Assembly: GCA_005881025.1 (NCBI GenBank)
Contig: VBFO01000006.1
Location: 1 to 49,886, forward strand
Reading direction: 5' to 3'
From: Chloroflexota bacterium
Lineage (GTDB): Bacteria; Chloroflexota; Dormibacteria; Dormibacterales; Dormibacteraceae
DNA length: 49,886 nucleotides
Shown here: positions 25,309-34,010 of the stretch, one piece after another
How positions within the stretch are numbered: position 1 is the stretch's first letter
How the letters are laid out: every line of letters starts with the position of its first letter
The notes under the pieces: generated by a model
What the model saw: only the letters and a program-made list of their open reading frames with translations
Databases searched by the model: none
What the model was told of the DNA's origin: nothing
Translations under genes and position numbers: made by a program

Positions 25309-26718
25309 ATGGGTGATTCAAGGGAAGCAAAACGAGTGGCCGCGAGGCTCCAGGCACGCAGCCTCGAGCTTCCATACGTAGGAGAGGTGCCTCTGAACCT
25401 CGACCTTTCGAGGCGGGACATGCTCAAGATCGCGGGCTACGGCAGCCTGGCCGCCTTCCTCGCCGCCTGCGGCTCGACCTCGACGACTGGCGGCAGCATC
25501 ACGGCCACCGGCGGAAACATGTCTCTGGGCAGCTATGGGTCCGACCCCGGCTCGAAGGCAGGGGTCAAGGCGATCGTCGACGCCTTCACGGCCGCCAACG
25601 GCGGCACCAAGGTGAAGCTGAACACGGTTGACCACGGCACCTTCCAGAACCAGATCACCTCCTATCTGCAGGGCACGCCGGAGGATGTGTTCACATGGTT
25701 CTCCGGACACCGGATGCGCTTTTTTGCGGACAAGGGCCTGGCCACGCCCATCGACGACGTATGGAACGCCGTCAAGTCGAACTACACCGCGGGCTTCGAG
25801 GCCTCGATCAAGGGCAACGACGGCCACGCGTATGCGGTTCCAACCGACTACTACCCCTGGGCGGTGTTCTATCGCAAGGATGTGTGGGCGGCCAAGAACT
25901 ACACGGTGCCGACCAACTGGGACGACTTCAAGAAGCTCTGCGAGCAGATGAAGAAGGACGGCCTCACGCCGATCGCCTTCGCGGACAAGGATGGCTGGCC
26001 GGCGCAGGGCACCTTCGACATCCTCAACCTGCGCATGAACGGCTACGACTTCCACGTCAACCTGCTCACCGGCGCCAACGGGCAGAAGTGGACCGACCCG
26101 AAGGTCGCGCAGGTCTTCAAGAAGTGGTCTGAGATAACCCCCTACTACTCGCCAGGATTCAAGGGCCTCACGTGGGAGCAGGGCGCCGACCAGCTGTTGC
26201 GCAAGCAGGCCGGCATGTACCTGCTCGGACTCTTCGTCTCCGACGAGTTCAAGGCCAGCGGCAAACAGGCGGACGTCGACCAGCTGGACTTCTTCGCGTT
26301 CCCTGACGTGGGTTCGCAGTACGACGCCGAGAAGGCGCTCGACGCGCCGATCGACGTCTACATGGTGACCAAGAAGTCCCCGACTCTGAGCAACGACCTC
26401 GGCCAGGCCAAGGCCTTTATGGAGTTCATGGCCAAGGGCTCGACGCAGGTCCTGTACTGGAAGAACGCTCCGGGCTCGATCCCGACCGCGAACGATGCCG
26501 ACACCAGCCAGTACCCGGCTCTCACCAAGAAGGCCGTCGACATCGTCAGCAAGGCTCAGAAGATCACGCAGTACTTCGACCGCGACTCCCGGCCCGACTA
26601 CTCGGGCCCCAACGGGATGCAGGGGTTCCTGCTGCGGTTCCTGTCGAACCCGACCAGCGACACCACGAGCCTCCAGAAGGATATGCAGAGCTTCTGGGAC
26701 TCACTTCCCCCCGAGTAA
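25309..26718 (+). CDS. ABC sugar-binding lipoprotein with Tat-type signal
   Basis: A 469-aa family-1 solute-binding protein. The N-terminus is unusually long: about 33 cytoplasmic residues, then a twin-arginine motif SRRDMLKIAG and the lipobox LAAC with Cys54, indicating Tat export of a folded lipoprotein. The mature protein has MSLGSYGSDPGSKAGVKAIV and PEDVFTWFSGHRMRFFADKG. The ATG follows GAGGTGAGGAGGAAGTCC, a strong RBS. Linkage to two permeases, GH42 and galT points to a beta-galactoside, or galacto- or arabinogalacto-oligosaccharide ligand. Confidence 0.87.
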   Translation: MGDSREAKRVAARLQARSLELPYVGEVPLNLDLSRRDMLKIAGYGSLAAFLAACGSTSTTGGSITATGGNMSLGSYGSDPGSKAGVKAIVDAFTAANGGTKVKLNTVDHGTFQNQITSYLQGTPEDVFTWFSGHRMRFFADKGLATPIDDVWNAVKSNYTAGFEASIKGNDGHAYAVPTDYYPWAVFYRKDVWAAKNYTVPTNWDDFKKLCEQMKKDGLTPIAFADKDGWPAQGTFDILNLRMNGYDFHVNLLTGANGQKWTDPKVAQVFKKWSEITPYYSPGFKGLTWEQGADQLLRKQAGMYLLGLFVSDEFKASGKQADVDQLDFFAFPDVGSQYDAEKALDAPIDVYMVTKKSPTLSNDLGQAKAFMEFMAKGSTQVLYWKNAPGSIPTANDADTSQYPALTKKAVDIVSKAQKITQYFDRDSRPDYSGPNGMQGFLLRFLSNPTSDTTSLQKDMQSFWDSLPPE

Positions 26719-26739
26719 AGCCACCCATATCATCTGAAC

Positions 26740-27708
26740 GTGGCTAACACCACGACGAACGCAGCCCCCGCCCGGGCCCGGCAGCCCGAGGCGGGGGCTG
26801 TCGCAATCCCGGCCCGGCGCCGGCGGTACACACTGCTGACGCGCCACGACAAGATCCTGCTGGCGTTGATGGTCGGCATACCTCTGACGCTGGACGTGAT
26901 CCTCATCTGGGGGCCGACGCTGGCCTCGATCCTGCTGTCCTTCACCAACTGGGACGGCGTCGGCGACATCACCTCCAAGAACTTCGTCGGGTTGAAGAAC
27001 TACCAGTTCATGTTCACGGGCTACACGCTGTTCTGGCCTGCCTTCACGCACAACCTGATCTGGCTGCTGTGGCTGACCCTGATCGCAACTCCGTTGGGGA
27101 TGCTGTTTGCAGTGCTGCTCGATCGCGAGATCCGCGGTACGCGGGTATACCAGAGCGTGTTCTATCTGCCGGTAGTCCTGTCGCTGGTGGTCGTGGGCTT
27201 GATCTGGGAGCTCCAGTACACGCCCACCGACGGCTTCATCAACAACGCGCTGGGGTTGGTCAAGTCGGGCCACATCATCGACTGGCTCGGCGATTCGCGC
27301 ATCAACCTCTACGCGATCCTTGGCGCCGCCAGCTGGCGGCACATCGGCTACATCATGATCCTGTACCTGGCCGGACTGAAGAGCGTCGACCCGTCACTGC
27401 GCGAGGCGGCTCGAGTAGACGGAGCGACCGAGGTGCAGACGTTCTTCAACGTCGTTTTTCCGGTGATGGCGCCGATCAACGTCGTGATAGTGGTCGTCAC
27501 CGCGATCGAGGCGCTGCGCGCCTTCGACATCGCGTTCATCATCAACCAGGGCAAGAACGGACTTGAGCTGCTGTCGATCCTGATCACCAACAACAGCCTC
27601 AGTGAGGCGAGCCTGGTGGGCTTCGGCTCCGCCATCGCGGTGATCCTGCTCCTGATCTCGATGGTGCCAATCGTCATCTTCCTGACTCGCGTGATGAGGA
27701 ACGCCTGA
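26740..27708 (+). CDS. ABC sugar permease (MalF type)
   Basis: A 322-aa permease with six helices preceded by a ~40-residue Ala/Arg-rich cytoplasmic tail. The ATPase-docking EAA loop is LREAARVDGATEVQTFFNVV. Other family blocks are LSFTNWDGVG and FVGLKNYQFMF. The start is a GTG at 26740, 21 bases after the binding-protein stop, without a strong Shine-Dalgarno. The stop overlaps the next gene's ATG by one base. Confidence 0.88.
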   Translation: MANTTTNAAPARARQPEAGAVAIPARRRRYTLLTRHDKILLALMVGIPLTLDVILIWGPTLASILLSFTNWDGVGDITSKNFVGLKNYQFMFTGYTLFWPAFTHNLIWLLWLTLIATPLGMLFAVLLDREIRGTRVYQSVFYLPVVLSLVVVGLIWELQYTPTDGFINNALGLVKSGHIIDWLGDSRINLYAILGAASWRHIGYIMILYLAGLKSVDPSLREAARVDGATEVQTFFNVVFPVMAPINVVIVVVTAIEALRAFDIAFIINQGKNGLELLSILITNNSLSEASLVGFGSAIAVILLLISMVPIVIFLTRVMRNA

Positions 27709-28658
27709 TGGCGACCGCGACCGCCGTCGCCGGGGCGCGAATCCGCAGGACGCCTCGCGGGCGGCGCCTCAAACCTGCGCGCATGGTGCTGCACGCCTTC
27801 CTTTTTCTCGTGGCCATCCTGTGGCTGTTCCCGCTTGCGTGGGCGCTGTTCATGTCGCTGCGGACCTACGGCGACACCGCCCTGCACGGTTACATCTCGT
27901 GGCCAACCGACGGCCTGACCCTCACGAACTACCAGACCTTCTGGACCCAAGGCGAGCTACCACTCTTCTACTTGAACACCCTGTTGGTCGTCATTCCTGG
28001 GGTGACGCTGACCCTGATCCTCGCCTCGATGGTCGCCTTCTGCTGCACCCAGTTCAGCTGGAAGTTCAACCTGACGGTGCTGATGCTCTTCACCGCCGGA
28101 AACCTCCTACCACCACAGGTCCTGGTCGTCCCCCTCTACTTCATCTACACCCACACTCCGATAGCGATGTTGGGATCGATCGACATCGGGAGCTTCTCCT
28201 TCGCGCTGTTCAGCGACAACAACCTGCTGTACGACCAGTACATCGGGCTCATCCTCATCCATGTGGTTTTCCAGACCGGCTTCGCAACCTTTGTGCTCAG
28301 CAACTACATGAAAACGATCACAAAGGAGATTACTGAGTCGGCGCTCGTCGACGGCGCCAATGTCTTCAGGATCTGGTGGAGCGTCATCTTGCCCCTGTGC
28401 CGGCCGGCCCTGGCGGCCATGGCCACGCTGCTGTTCACGTTCATGTACAACGACTTCTTCTGGGCCCTCTTCCTGTTGAAGACCGGTGACAAGCGCCCCA
28501 TCACCACGGCCCTCAACAACCTGCAGGGCGAGTTCTTCGTCAACAACAACCTGATCGCTGCGGGCGCCCTGGTGGCATGCATTCCGCCGATCCTGGTTTA
28601 CATAGTGCTGCAGAAGCAGTTCATCTCCGGCCTCACGCTCGGATCGACGAAAGGCTGA
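27708..28658 (+). CDS. ABC sugar permease (MalG type)
   Basis: A 316-aa partner permease with about six membrane segments. The EAA loop is EITESALVDGANVFRIWWSV, with Ser in place of the second Ala of the usual EAA. The N-terminal region contains the typical WLFPLAWALFMSLRTYGD. It follows the MalF-type gene immediately and precedes the beta-galactosidase gene. No ATPase is present on this strand; the MsmK-type gene of the divergent operon is the likely partner. Confidence 0.88.
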   Translation: MATATAVAGARIRRTPRGRRLKPARMVLHAFLFLVAILWLFPLAWALFMSLRTYGDTALHGYISWPTDGLTLTNYQTFWTQGELPLFYLNTLLVVIPGVTLTLILASMVAFCCTQFSWKFNLTVLMLFTAGNLLPPQVLVVPLYFIYTHTPIAMLGSIDIGSFSFALFSDNNLLYDQYIGLILIHVVFQTGFATFVLSNYMKTITKEITESALVDGANVFRIWWSVILPLCRPALAAMATLLFTFMYNDFFWALFLLKTGDKRPITTALNNLQGEFFVNNNLIAAGALVACIPPILVYIVLQKQFISGLTLGSTKG

Positions 28659-28702
28659 GCACTCACCCTTCCGCCGCACTTCTAGGCGATCGCCTGCCGC
28701 AC

Positions 28703-30688
28703 ATGCTTTACGGCGGCGACTATAACCCTGACCAGTGGCCTGAGCGCGTGTGGGACGAAGACGTGCGCCTCATGCAGGAGGCGGGGGTCAACCTGGTCTC
28801 GCTGGGTATCTTTTCGTGGTCGCGGCTCGAGCCGGCCGCCGCCGAGTACGACTTCGGGTGGCTCGACCGGGTGATGGACCTCCTGCACGCCGGAGGCATC
28901 GCAGTGGACCTCGCCACCGCCACCGCCTCGCCCCCGCCATGGCTGTCGCACAAACACCCCGAGATGCTCCCGGTGCTGGCGGATGGCGTCCGCCTGTCGC
29001 ACGGCGCGCGCCAGCACTACTGCCCCAGCAGCCCTGTCTACCGGTTCGCCACCCAGCACCTGGTCGAGCAGATGGCGAAGCGATACGCCAAGCATCCCGC
29101 GCTCGCCATGTGGCACGTGGGAAACGAGTACGGCTGCCATGTTCCCGCTTGCTACTGCGACGTTTCGGCTGCTGCGTTCCGCTCCTGGCTCGAGGAGCGA
29201 TACGGCTCGATCGAAGACCTCAATCGCGCATGGGGCACCGACTTCTGGTCTCAGCGCTACTCGGGTTGGGAGGAGGTGCTCCCTCCGCGCAAGACCCCAA
29301 CCTGGCCCAACCCGAGCCAGCAGCTGGACTTCATGCGCTTTTCCTCGGACGAGCTGCTGGCGTGCTACGAGGTCGAGCGCTCCGTGCTGACAGAGCACAG
29401 CCCTGGAGTCCCGGTGACAACGAACTTCATGCGCTTCTTCAAGCCGCTCGACTACTGGAAGTGGGCGGAACGGGAAGACGTGGTCAGCGACGACGTCTAC
29501 CAGGACCCTGCCGATCCCGAGGCAGGGATGCGTTCTGCGATGGCCGGGGACCTCATGCGCTCACTCGGTCGCGGACGGCCCTGGGTGCTGATGGAGCAGT
29601 CGCCGAACCGAGTGAACTGGCGAGATGTCAATGTCGCCAAGGCGCCAGGACAGATGCGACTCTGGAGCTACCAGGCCATCGCGCACGGCGCGGACGGGGT
29701 GATGTTCTTCCAGTGGCGCCAGTCACGCGCTGGGGCTGAGAAGTTCCACAGCGCGATGGTGCCTCATGGGCCGGTGGCTTCCTCACCAACCTGGCGGGAG
29801 ACAAGGCAGCTGGGGCAGGAGCTACGCCGATTGGATCCCGTGTGCGGAAGCCGTGTCGAGGCCGAGGTCGCCATCGTTCTCGACTGGGAGTCATGGTGGG
29901 CGCTGGAGCTCCCGTCGAAGCCGTCAACGCGAGTCGAGCAGGTCGACCAGCTGGAGCAGTACTACAGGCCCGTGTTCGCAGCCAACGTCGTCGCCGATTT
30001 CGTGCGCCCCGACCATGACCTGTCGGGCTACAAGCTCGTCCTGGTCCCGAATCTGTACCTGGTCAGCGACGCCGGCGCGGCGAGCCTGGTGTCTTTCGTC
30101 CGGGCCGGAGGCGCGCTCGTGATGTCGTTCTTCAGCGGAGTGGTCGACCCGTTCGACCACATCCGGCTCGGCGGTTACCCTGCACCCTTCGCATCGATGC
30201 TCGGCCTAAGGGTGGTGGACTGGCTGCCACTGAGCGATGACGACCACCTCACGGTGTCGTTCCCGGATGGAACACAGGGTCGTGGCGACCTGTGGTCGGA
30301 GCTCATTGAAACCACGGGCGCGGATGTGCTCGCCACGTTCTCAGGAGGCCGTCTCGACAAGCACCCTGCGGTGACGCGGCACAAGTTCGGCTCCGGCTCT
30401 GCGATTTACGTCGGGACGCGGCTCGATCAACCGGCGATGGGGCGGGTTCTGAGCTCGGTCTTCATCGACGCCGAGATTGAGCCTGCGATCGATGTGCCCT
30501 CCGGCGTCGAGGTGGTGCGCAGATCCGTGCCGCGCAGCTCGATCCTGTTTCTCCTCAACCACCGCGACGGCGCCGTGGACGTGCCGATCGCCAAAGCCGG
30601 AACCAATCTCATCGACGGCCATGAGGTGCACGCGGGCCTGCTCCGGCTGGGCCCTTACGGTGCAGCAGTCATCAGGGAAGGCTGGTAG
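28703..30688 (+). CDS. GH42 beta-galactosidase
   Basis: Cytoplasmic beta-galactosidase of 661 aa. It opens with YGGDYNPDQWP. The acid/base is Glu142 in HVGNEYGCH, the nucleophile is Glu298 in WVLMEQSPN, and the Zn cluster is formed by Cys107 and Cys residues in the CHVPACYC segment (145-152). A trimerisation domain and a C-terminal beta domain follow. There is no signal peptide, so imported oligosaccharides are cut inside the cell. The ATG at 28703 is the first conventional start; a CTG at 28655 overlapping the permease stop (CTGA) would add LSTHPSAALLGDRLPH, which also looks homologous, so translation may begin there. Confidence 0.92.
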   Translation: MLYGGDYNPDQWPERVWDEDVRLMQEAGVNLVSLGIFSWSRLEPAAAEYDFGWLDRVMDLLHAGGIAVDLATATASPPPWLSHKHPEMLPVLADGVRLSHGARQHYCPSSPVYRFATQHLVEQMAKRYAKHPALAMWHVGNEYGCHVPACYCDVSAAAFRSWLEERYGSIEDLNRAWGTDFWSQRYSGWEEVLPPRKTPTWPNPSQQLDFMRFSSDELLACYEVERSVLTEHSPGVPVTTNFMRFFKPLDYWKWAEREDVVSDDVYQDPADPEAGMRSAMAGDLMRSLGRGRPWVLMEQSPNRVNWRDVNVAKAPGQMRLWSYQAIAHGADGVMFFQWRQSRAGAEKFHSAMVPHGPVASSPTWRETRQLGQELRRLDPVCGSRVEAEVAIVLDWESWWALELPSKPSTRVEQVDQLEQYYRPVFAANVVADFVRPDHDLSGYKLVLVPNLYLVSDAGAASLVSFVRAGGALVMSFFSGVVDPFDHIRLGGYPAPFASMLGLRVVDWLPLSDDDHLTVSFPDGTQGRGDLWSELIETTGADVLATFSGGRLDKHPAVTRHKFGSGSAIYVGTRLDQPAMGRVLSSVFIDAEIEPAIDVPSGVEVVRRSVPRSSILFLLNHRDGAVDVPIAKAGTNLIDGHEVHAGLLRLGPYGAAVIREGW

Positions 30689-30708
30689 CCACGACCACCC
30701 TGGTGAAA

Positions 30709-30771
30709 GACCCTTTTGGCGCCAAACGGGTGCTTGGCACCTTGGCGAACGACCCTTTTGGCACCAAACGG
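30709..30771. repeat. Two near-identical 21-bp direct repeats, each with an internal palindrome
   Basis: The units at 30709-30729 and 30751-30771 match at 20 of 21 positions and start 42 bases apart. The first contains the perfect palindrome TTTGGCGCCAAA (30715-30726). The second has the same arms around CA (30757-30768). They follow the beta-galactosidase stop and precede the HD-GYP gene by about 110 bases. Folded RNA could pair between units, but there is no U-tract, so a protein-binding site or a dispersed genomic repeat is as likely as a terminator. Confidence 0.6.
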
Positions 30772-30880
30772 CTCGAATCGATCAGGCAACAAATGGTTAG
30801 CGACCCCTCCGGCCGCCATGCTCGTTGGGAGGAGTGAAGAGAACCGGGGCCGCGAGCACGCGGGCAAGAGGGGTTAGCGC

Positions 30881-31435
30881 ATGGGGACGCTTCAGCAAGC
30901 CGGACAACATCTCCGCGACGAGCGCCACGACCGCCGGGTCGCAGGGCTCGCGATCGATATCGGCCGTCAGCTGGGCATGAGCGGGCAGCAGCTGGACGCC
31001 GTCGGCCGCGGTGGCCTGCTGCACGACATCGGCAAGCTCGGGATCCCGGCCGCGATCCTGGAGAAGACGTGCGCGCTCACCGAGCCAGAGTGGCGGGTGA
31101 TGAAGACCCACCCCGAGCTCGGGCTCGCGATCCTTGGCGGCACCGGTCGCTACACCAGGGAGATGCTCGCAGTGCTCTACCACCACGAGCGGATGGACGG
31201 TAGCGGCTACCCGCATGGGCTGGCGGCGGCCGAGATCCCGATCGAGGCGCGGATCGTCGCCGTCGCCGACACTTATGACGTACTGACGTCCGATCGGCCT
31301 TACCGGCACGCGTTCACGCAGGTCGAGGCGCTCCGCCGCATCCTCGACGAAGCAGGGCCGCACCTGGATCCACGGGTGGTCGACGCACTGCTCCAGGTGC
31401 CCGCAGTCAACCCGCGCTATCTGTACGTGGCGTAG
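30881..31435 (+). CDS. Stand-alone HD-GYP domain protein
   Basis: A 184-aa protein consisting almost only of an HD-GYP domain: HDRRVAGLAIDIGRQLG, the metal-binding HD in GLLHDIGKLGIP, HHERMDGSGYPHGL with the GYP variant, and VADTYDVLTSDRPYRHAF. There is no membrane segment or receiver domain. The family hydrolyses cyclic di-GMP. GAGGGG lies ahead of the ATG. Its TAG stop abuts the TAG of the convergent ppc gene with no base between them. Confidence 0.85.
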   Translation: MGTLQQAGQHLRDERHDRRVAGLAIDIGRQLGMSGQQLDAVGRGGLLHDIGKLGIPAAILEKTCALTEPEWRVMKTHPELGLAILGGTGRYTREMLAVLYHHERMDGSGYPHGLAAAEIPIEARIVAVADTYDVLTSDRPYRHAFTQVEALRRILDEAGPHLDPRVVDALLQVPAVNPRYLYVA

Positions 31436-34009
31436 CTAGCCAGTATTTTGTAGACCGGCAGCCACTCCGTTCACCGTCAGCAGCAGCAGGCGCTCGGCGC
31501 GGGTTCCACCGCGGCCTTCCCGGAGCTCGTGCAGCGCGCGCAGCTGAAGCTGTGAGAGCGCGTCGACGTAGGGATTGCGAAGCTCGATCGCCCACGAGAG
31601 CACGCGACGGTCCTCGAGCAGCCGGCGATGCCCAGTCACCGCCAGCACACCTTTCAATGTCAGGTCGTACTCATTTAGCACGCGAGCCGTCAGCTCGGGT
31701 CTGCGACCGAGGGCGAGGTAGCGCGCCGCGATCAACCGATCCGTCTTGGCCAGGCTCATCTCCGCGTTGTCGAGCAGGACGTTGAACAGAGGCCACGACC
31801 TGTATGCCTCCTTAAGCCGAGACAGAGGAGCCGCGGCGATGCCGCTGCCAAGCCCGTACCACCCGGGCAGGTTCAGGCGCATCTGCGACCAGGCGAAGAC
31901 CCAGGGGATCGCGCGCAGATCCTCGAGCGTGCGACCACCTGCGCGTCGTGCAGGTCGCGAGCCGATGCGCATGCGGCTCAGCTCGTCGATCGGGCTGACG
32001 CGCGCGAACCAGGACTCGAAGTCAGGAGACTCGACGAGCGTGCGATAGGCCTGGCGAGCGGCGGCGTTCACGGTCGCCGCCACGCCCGCGAAACGCCGGG
32101 CGGCGCGCTCGGCCCGCAGCTGCACGGGTCGCGTCGATGCCTCGAGAACTGCCGACGTGACCTGCTCGAGGTGGCGGCGCGCGATCGCGGGATTCGAGTA
32201 GCGCGCGAAGATCACCTCGCCCTGCTCGGTGACCTTGAACCGCCCGGCCACCGATCCCGGCGCCTGTGCTCGGACCGCTCGGTTGGCTGGACCACCACCA
32301 CGACCAAGCGCTCCACCGCGTCCGTGAAAGATGGTCAACCGGATGCGGTGCGTGGACGCCCACCTGGCCAGCGCAGACTGCGCCTCGTAAAGAGCCAGGC
32401 TCGCAGAGGTCGGCCCGATCTCCTTGGCGGAGTCCGAATAACCAATCATCACCTCTAGCCGGCGGCCGGTGGCTTCGAGGCGACGCTGCACCGGCTCCAG
32501 CTCCAGCATGCCGTCGAGGACCGTCGTCGCGCTGCGCAGGGCCGCTTCGGTTTCGAAGAGTGGGATCACGTCCAGGACAGGGGCTGCTCCGCCGCAAGCA
32601 AGGTCGGCGAGGCGGTACACGCCGGCAATGTCCGCTGCATCGCGGGTGAAGCTGACGATGAATCGCCTCGAGGCTTCGGCGCCGAACCTTTCCTGAAGCC
32701 TCGACATCGTCCTGAAAATGTCGAGAACATCTGTAGTGGGGGAGAGCTGCGCGCTGTGCTGGCGTATCTCGAGCTCGGCGAGGTGAAGGCCAAACGTCTG
32801 CGCCTGCCAGATGAGGTGCTGCACCTCGCCGAACGCGATCCGCTGCGCGCCCGCCGATTCCAGTGACGCCTGGAGCATGACCAGGTCGGCGATCAGCTCA
32901 CGCGCTCCGCGGTAGGCATCCTCGGATCGAAGCCGCGTCCCCCGGAGTCGCTCCGCGACGTGAAGCAGGAACTGGCGATGGGGCTCGCCTGGGGAGCGCT
33001 TCTCGAGCTCCGCTTGCCGGCGCGGGTCCAGGCGCCGAAGGGCTGACAGCCTCCGGCGGAGCGCCGGGCTTGCGGGCGTGGTGAGCGCGTCGGCCGTCAG
33101 CGAGCGGCCGATCCTGGTGGCCGCGTTCTCCAGGGCGATCAGCACGTGCTCCGCGTGGATCTCCATCGCCTCGGAGGTGACCGCCGGCGTGATGGCCGGA
33201 TTGCCGTCCCGGTCTCCGCCAACCCAGCTGCCGAAGCGAAGGAAGGCGGGCACGAGCGACGGGCGGCGCCCGCTGCCGGCCGGATCCAGGGCGCGATCGA
33301 GGGCCCGATAGATCTCGGGCACCGCGCGAAAGAGCGTCTCGTCGAAAATCGAAGCCACCGCGCGCACCTCGTCCAGCGGAAGCAGCTGCGTCGACCGCAG
33401 CTGGCCTGTCCGCCACAGCAGGTCGATCTCCTCGAGCAGCCTGCGCTTACCCTCGACACGTTCATTGGTGGAGGCGGTGGGATCGTTAACCCGATCCAGC
33501 TGGTCGCCGACGCGCCTGATCGCTGTCACGACCGCGCGCCGCCGCGCCTCGGTCGGATGGGCGGTGAAGACGGGGTGCACCTCGAGGCCTTTGACGAGCT
33601 CCTGCATGCGCCGGCGGCCAAGCTGCCGCGATAGCTGGCGGGTGGTGGCCGCGAGCGATTCTGGAAGTGGCTCCGGTCCATGGTCCCGCTCACGCAGCAC
33701 TCGTGCCCGGTGATGCTCTTCGGCGAGGTTGGCGAGATGGAAGTAGCAGGTGAAGGCGCGGGCCACCTGCTCGGCCCGCTCCACCGACCATGACGCCACG
33801 AGGTGCTCGGCAGCCCGCTCCTGCGTTGAAGATCCGCGCGCTGCGATGACCAGGCGGCGAAGCCTTTCGACGTCATGCAACAGAGATTTGCCGCCTTGCT
33901 CGGCGATCACCTGGCCGAGCAGCGCACCCAGGAGGCGCACGTCTCGCCGGAGCGGATCAGGAATCTCGCGCCGCGCAACCTCTCTGGCTGGGTGAGGCCG
34001 GCGTCTCAC
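31436..34009 (-). CDS. ppc: Phosphoenolpyruvate carboxylase
   Basis: Cytoplasmic anaplerotic enzyme: PEP plus bicarbonate gives oxaloacetate and phosphate. At 857 aa it is slightly shorter than the enterobacterial enzyme but complete. The catalytic His is in VFTAHPTEARRR, further active-site motifs are GYSDSAKEIG and FHGRGGALGRGGGP, and the C-terminus ends LQNTG, the normal tail. The ATG at 34009 is one base after the cimA stop, so the two genes are an operon. PEPC feeds oxaloacetate to aspartate and threonine while cimA supplies the pyruvate-based isoleucine route. Confidence 0.94.
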   Translation of the reverse strand: MRRRPHPAREVARREIPDPLRRDVRLLGALLGQVIAEQGGKSLLHDVERLRRLVIAARGSSTQERAAEHLVASWSVERAEQVARAFTCYFHLANLAEEHHRARVLRERDHGPEPLPESLAATTRQLSRQLGRRRMQELVKGLEVHPVFTAHPTEARRRAVVTAIRRVGDQLDRVNDPTASTNERVEGKRRLLEEIDLLWRTGQLRSTQLLPLDEVRAVASIFDETLFRAVPEIYRALDRALDPAGSGRRPSLVPAFLRFGSWVGGDRDGNPAITPAVTSEAMEIHAEHVLIALENAATRIGRSLTADALTTPASPALRRRLSALRRLDPRRQAELEKRSPGEPHRQFLLHVAERLRGTRLRSEDAYRGARELIADLVMLQASLESAGAQRIAFGEVQHLIWQAQTFGLHLAELEIRQHSAQLSPTTDVLDIFRTMSRLQERFGAEASRRFIVSFTRDAADIAGVYRLADLACGGAAPVLDVIPLFETEAALRSATTVLDGMLELEPVQRRLEATGRRLEVMIGYSDSAKEIGPTSASLALYEAQSALARWASTHRIRLTIFHGRGGALGRGGGPANRAVRAQAPGSVAGRFKVTEQGEVIFARYSNPAIARRHLEQVTSAVLEASTRPVQLRAERAARRFAGVAATVNAAARQAYRTLVESPDFESWFARVSPIDELSRMRIGSRPARRAGGRTLEDLRAIPWVFAWSQMRLNLPGWYGLGSGIAAAPLSRLKEAYRSWPLFNVLLDNAEMSLAKTDRLIAARYLALGRRPELTARVLNEYDLTLKGVLAVTGHRRLLEDRRVLSWAIELRNPYVDALSQLQLRALHELREGRGGTRAERLLLLTVNGVAAGLQNTG

Positions 34010-34010
34010 A

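Noticed and set aside
28577-28702. N-terminal extension of the GH42 frame to an ATG at 28577
   Set aside because: It would overlap the permease coding end by about 80 bases; only the last ~16 residues before 28703 look homologous, which is recorded as a possible CTG start.
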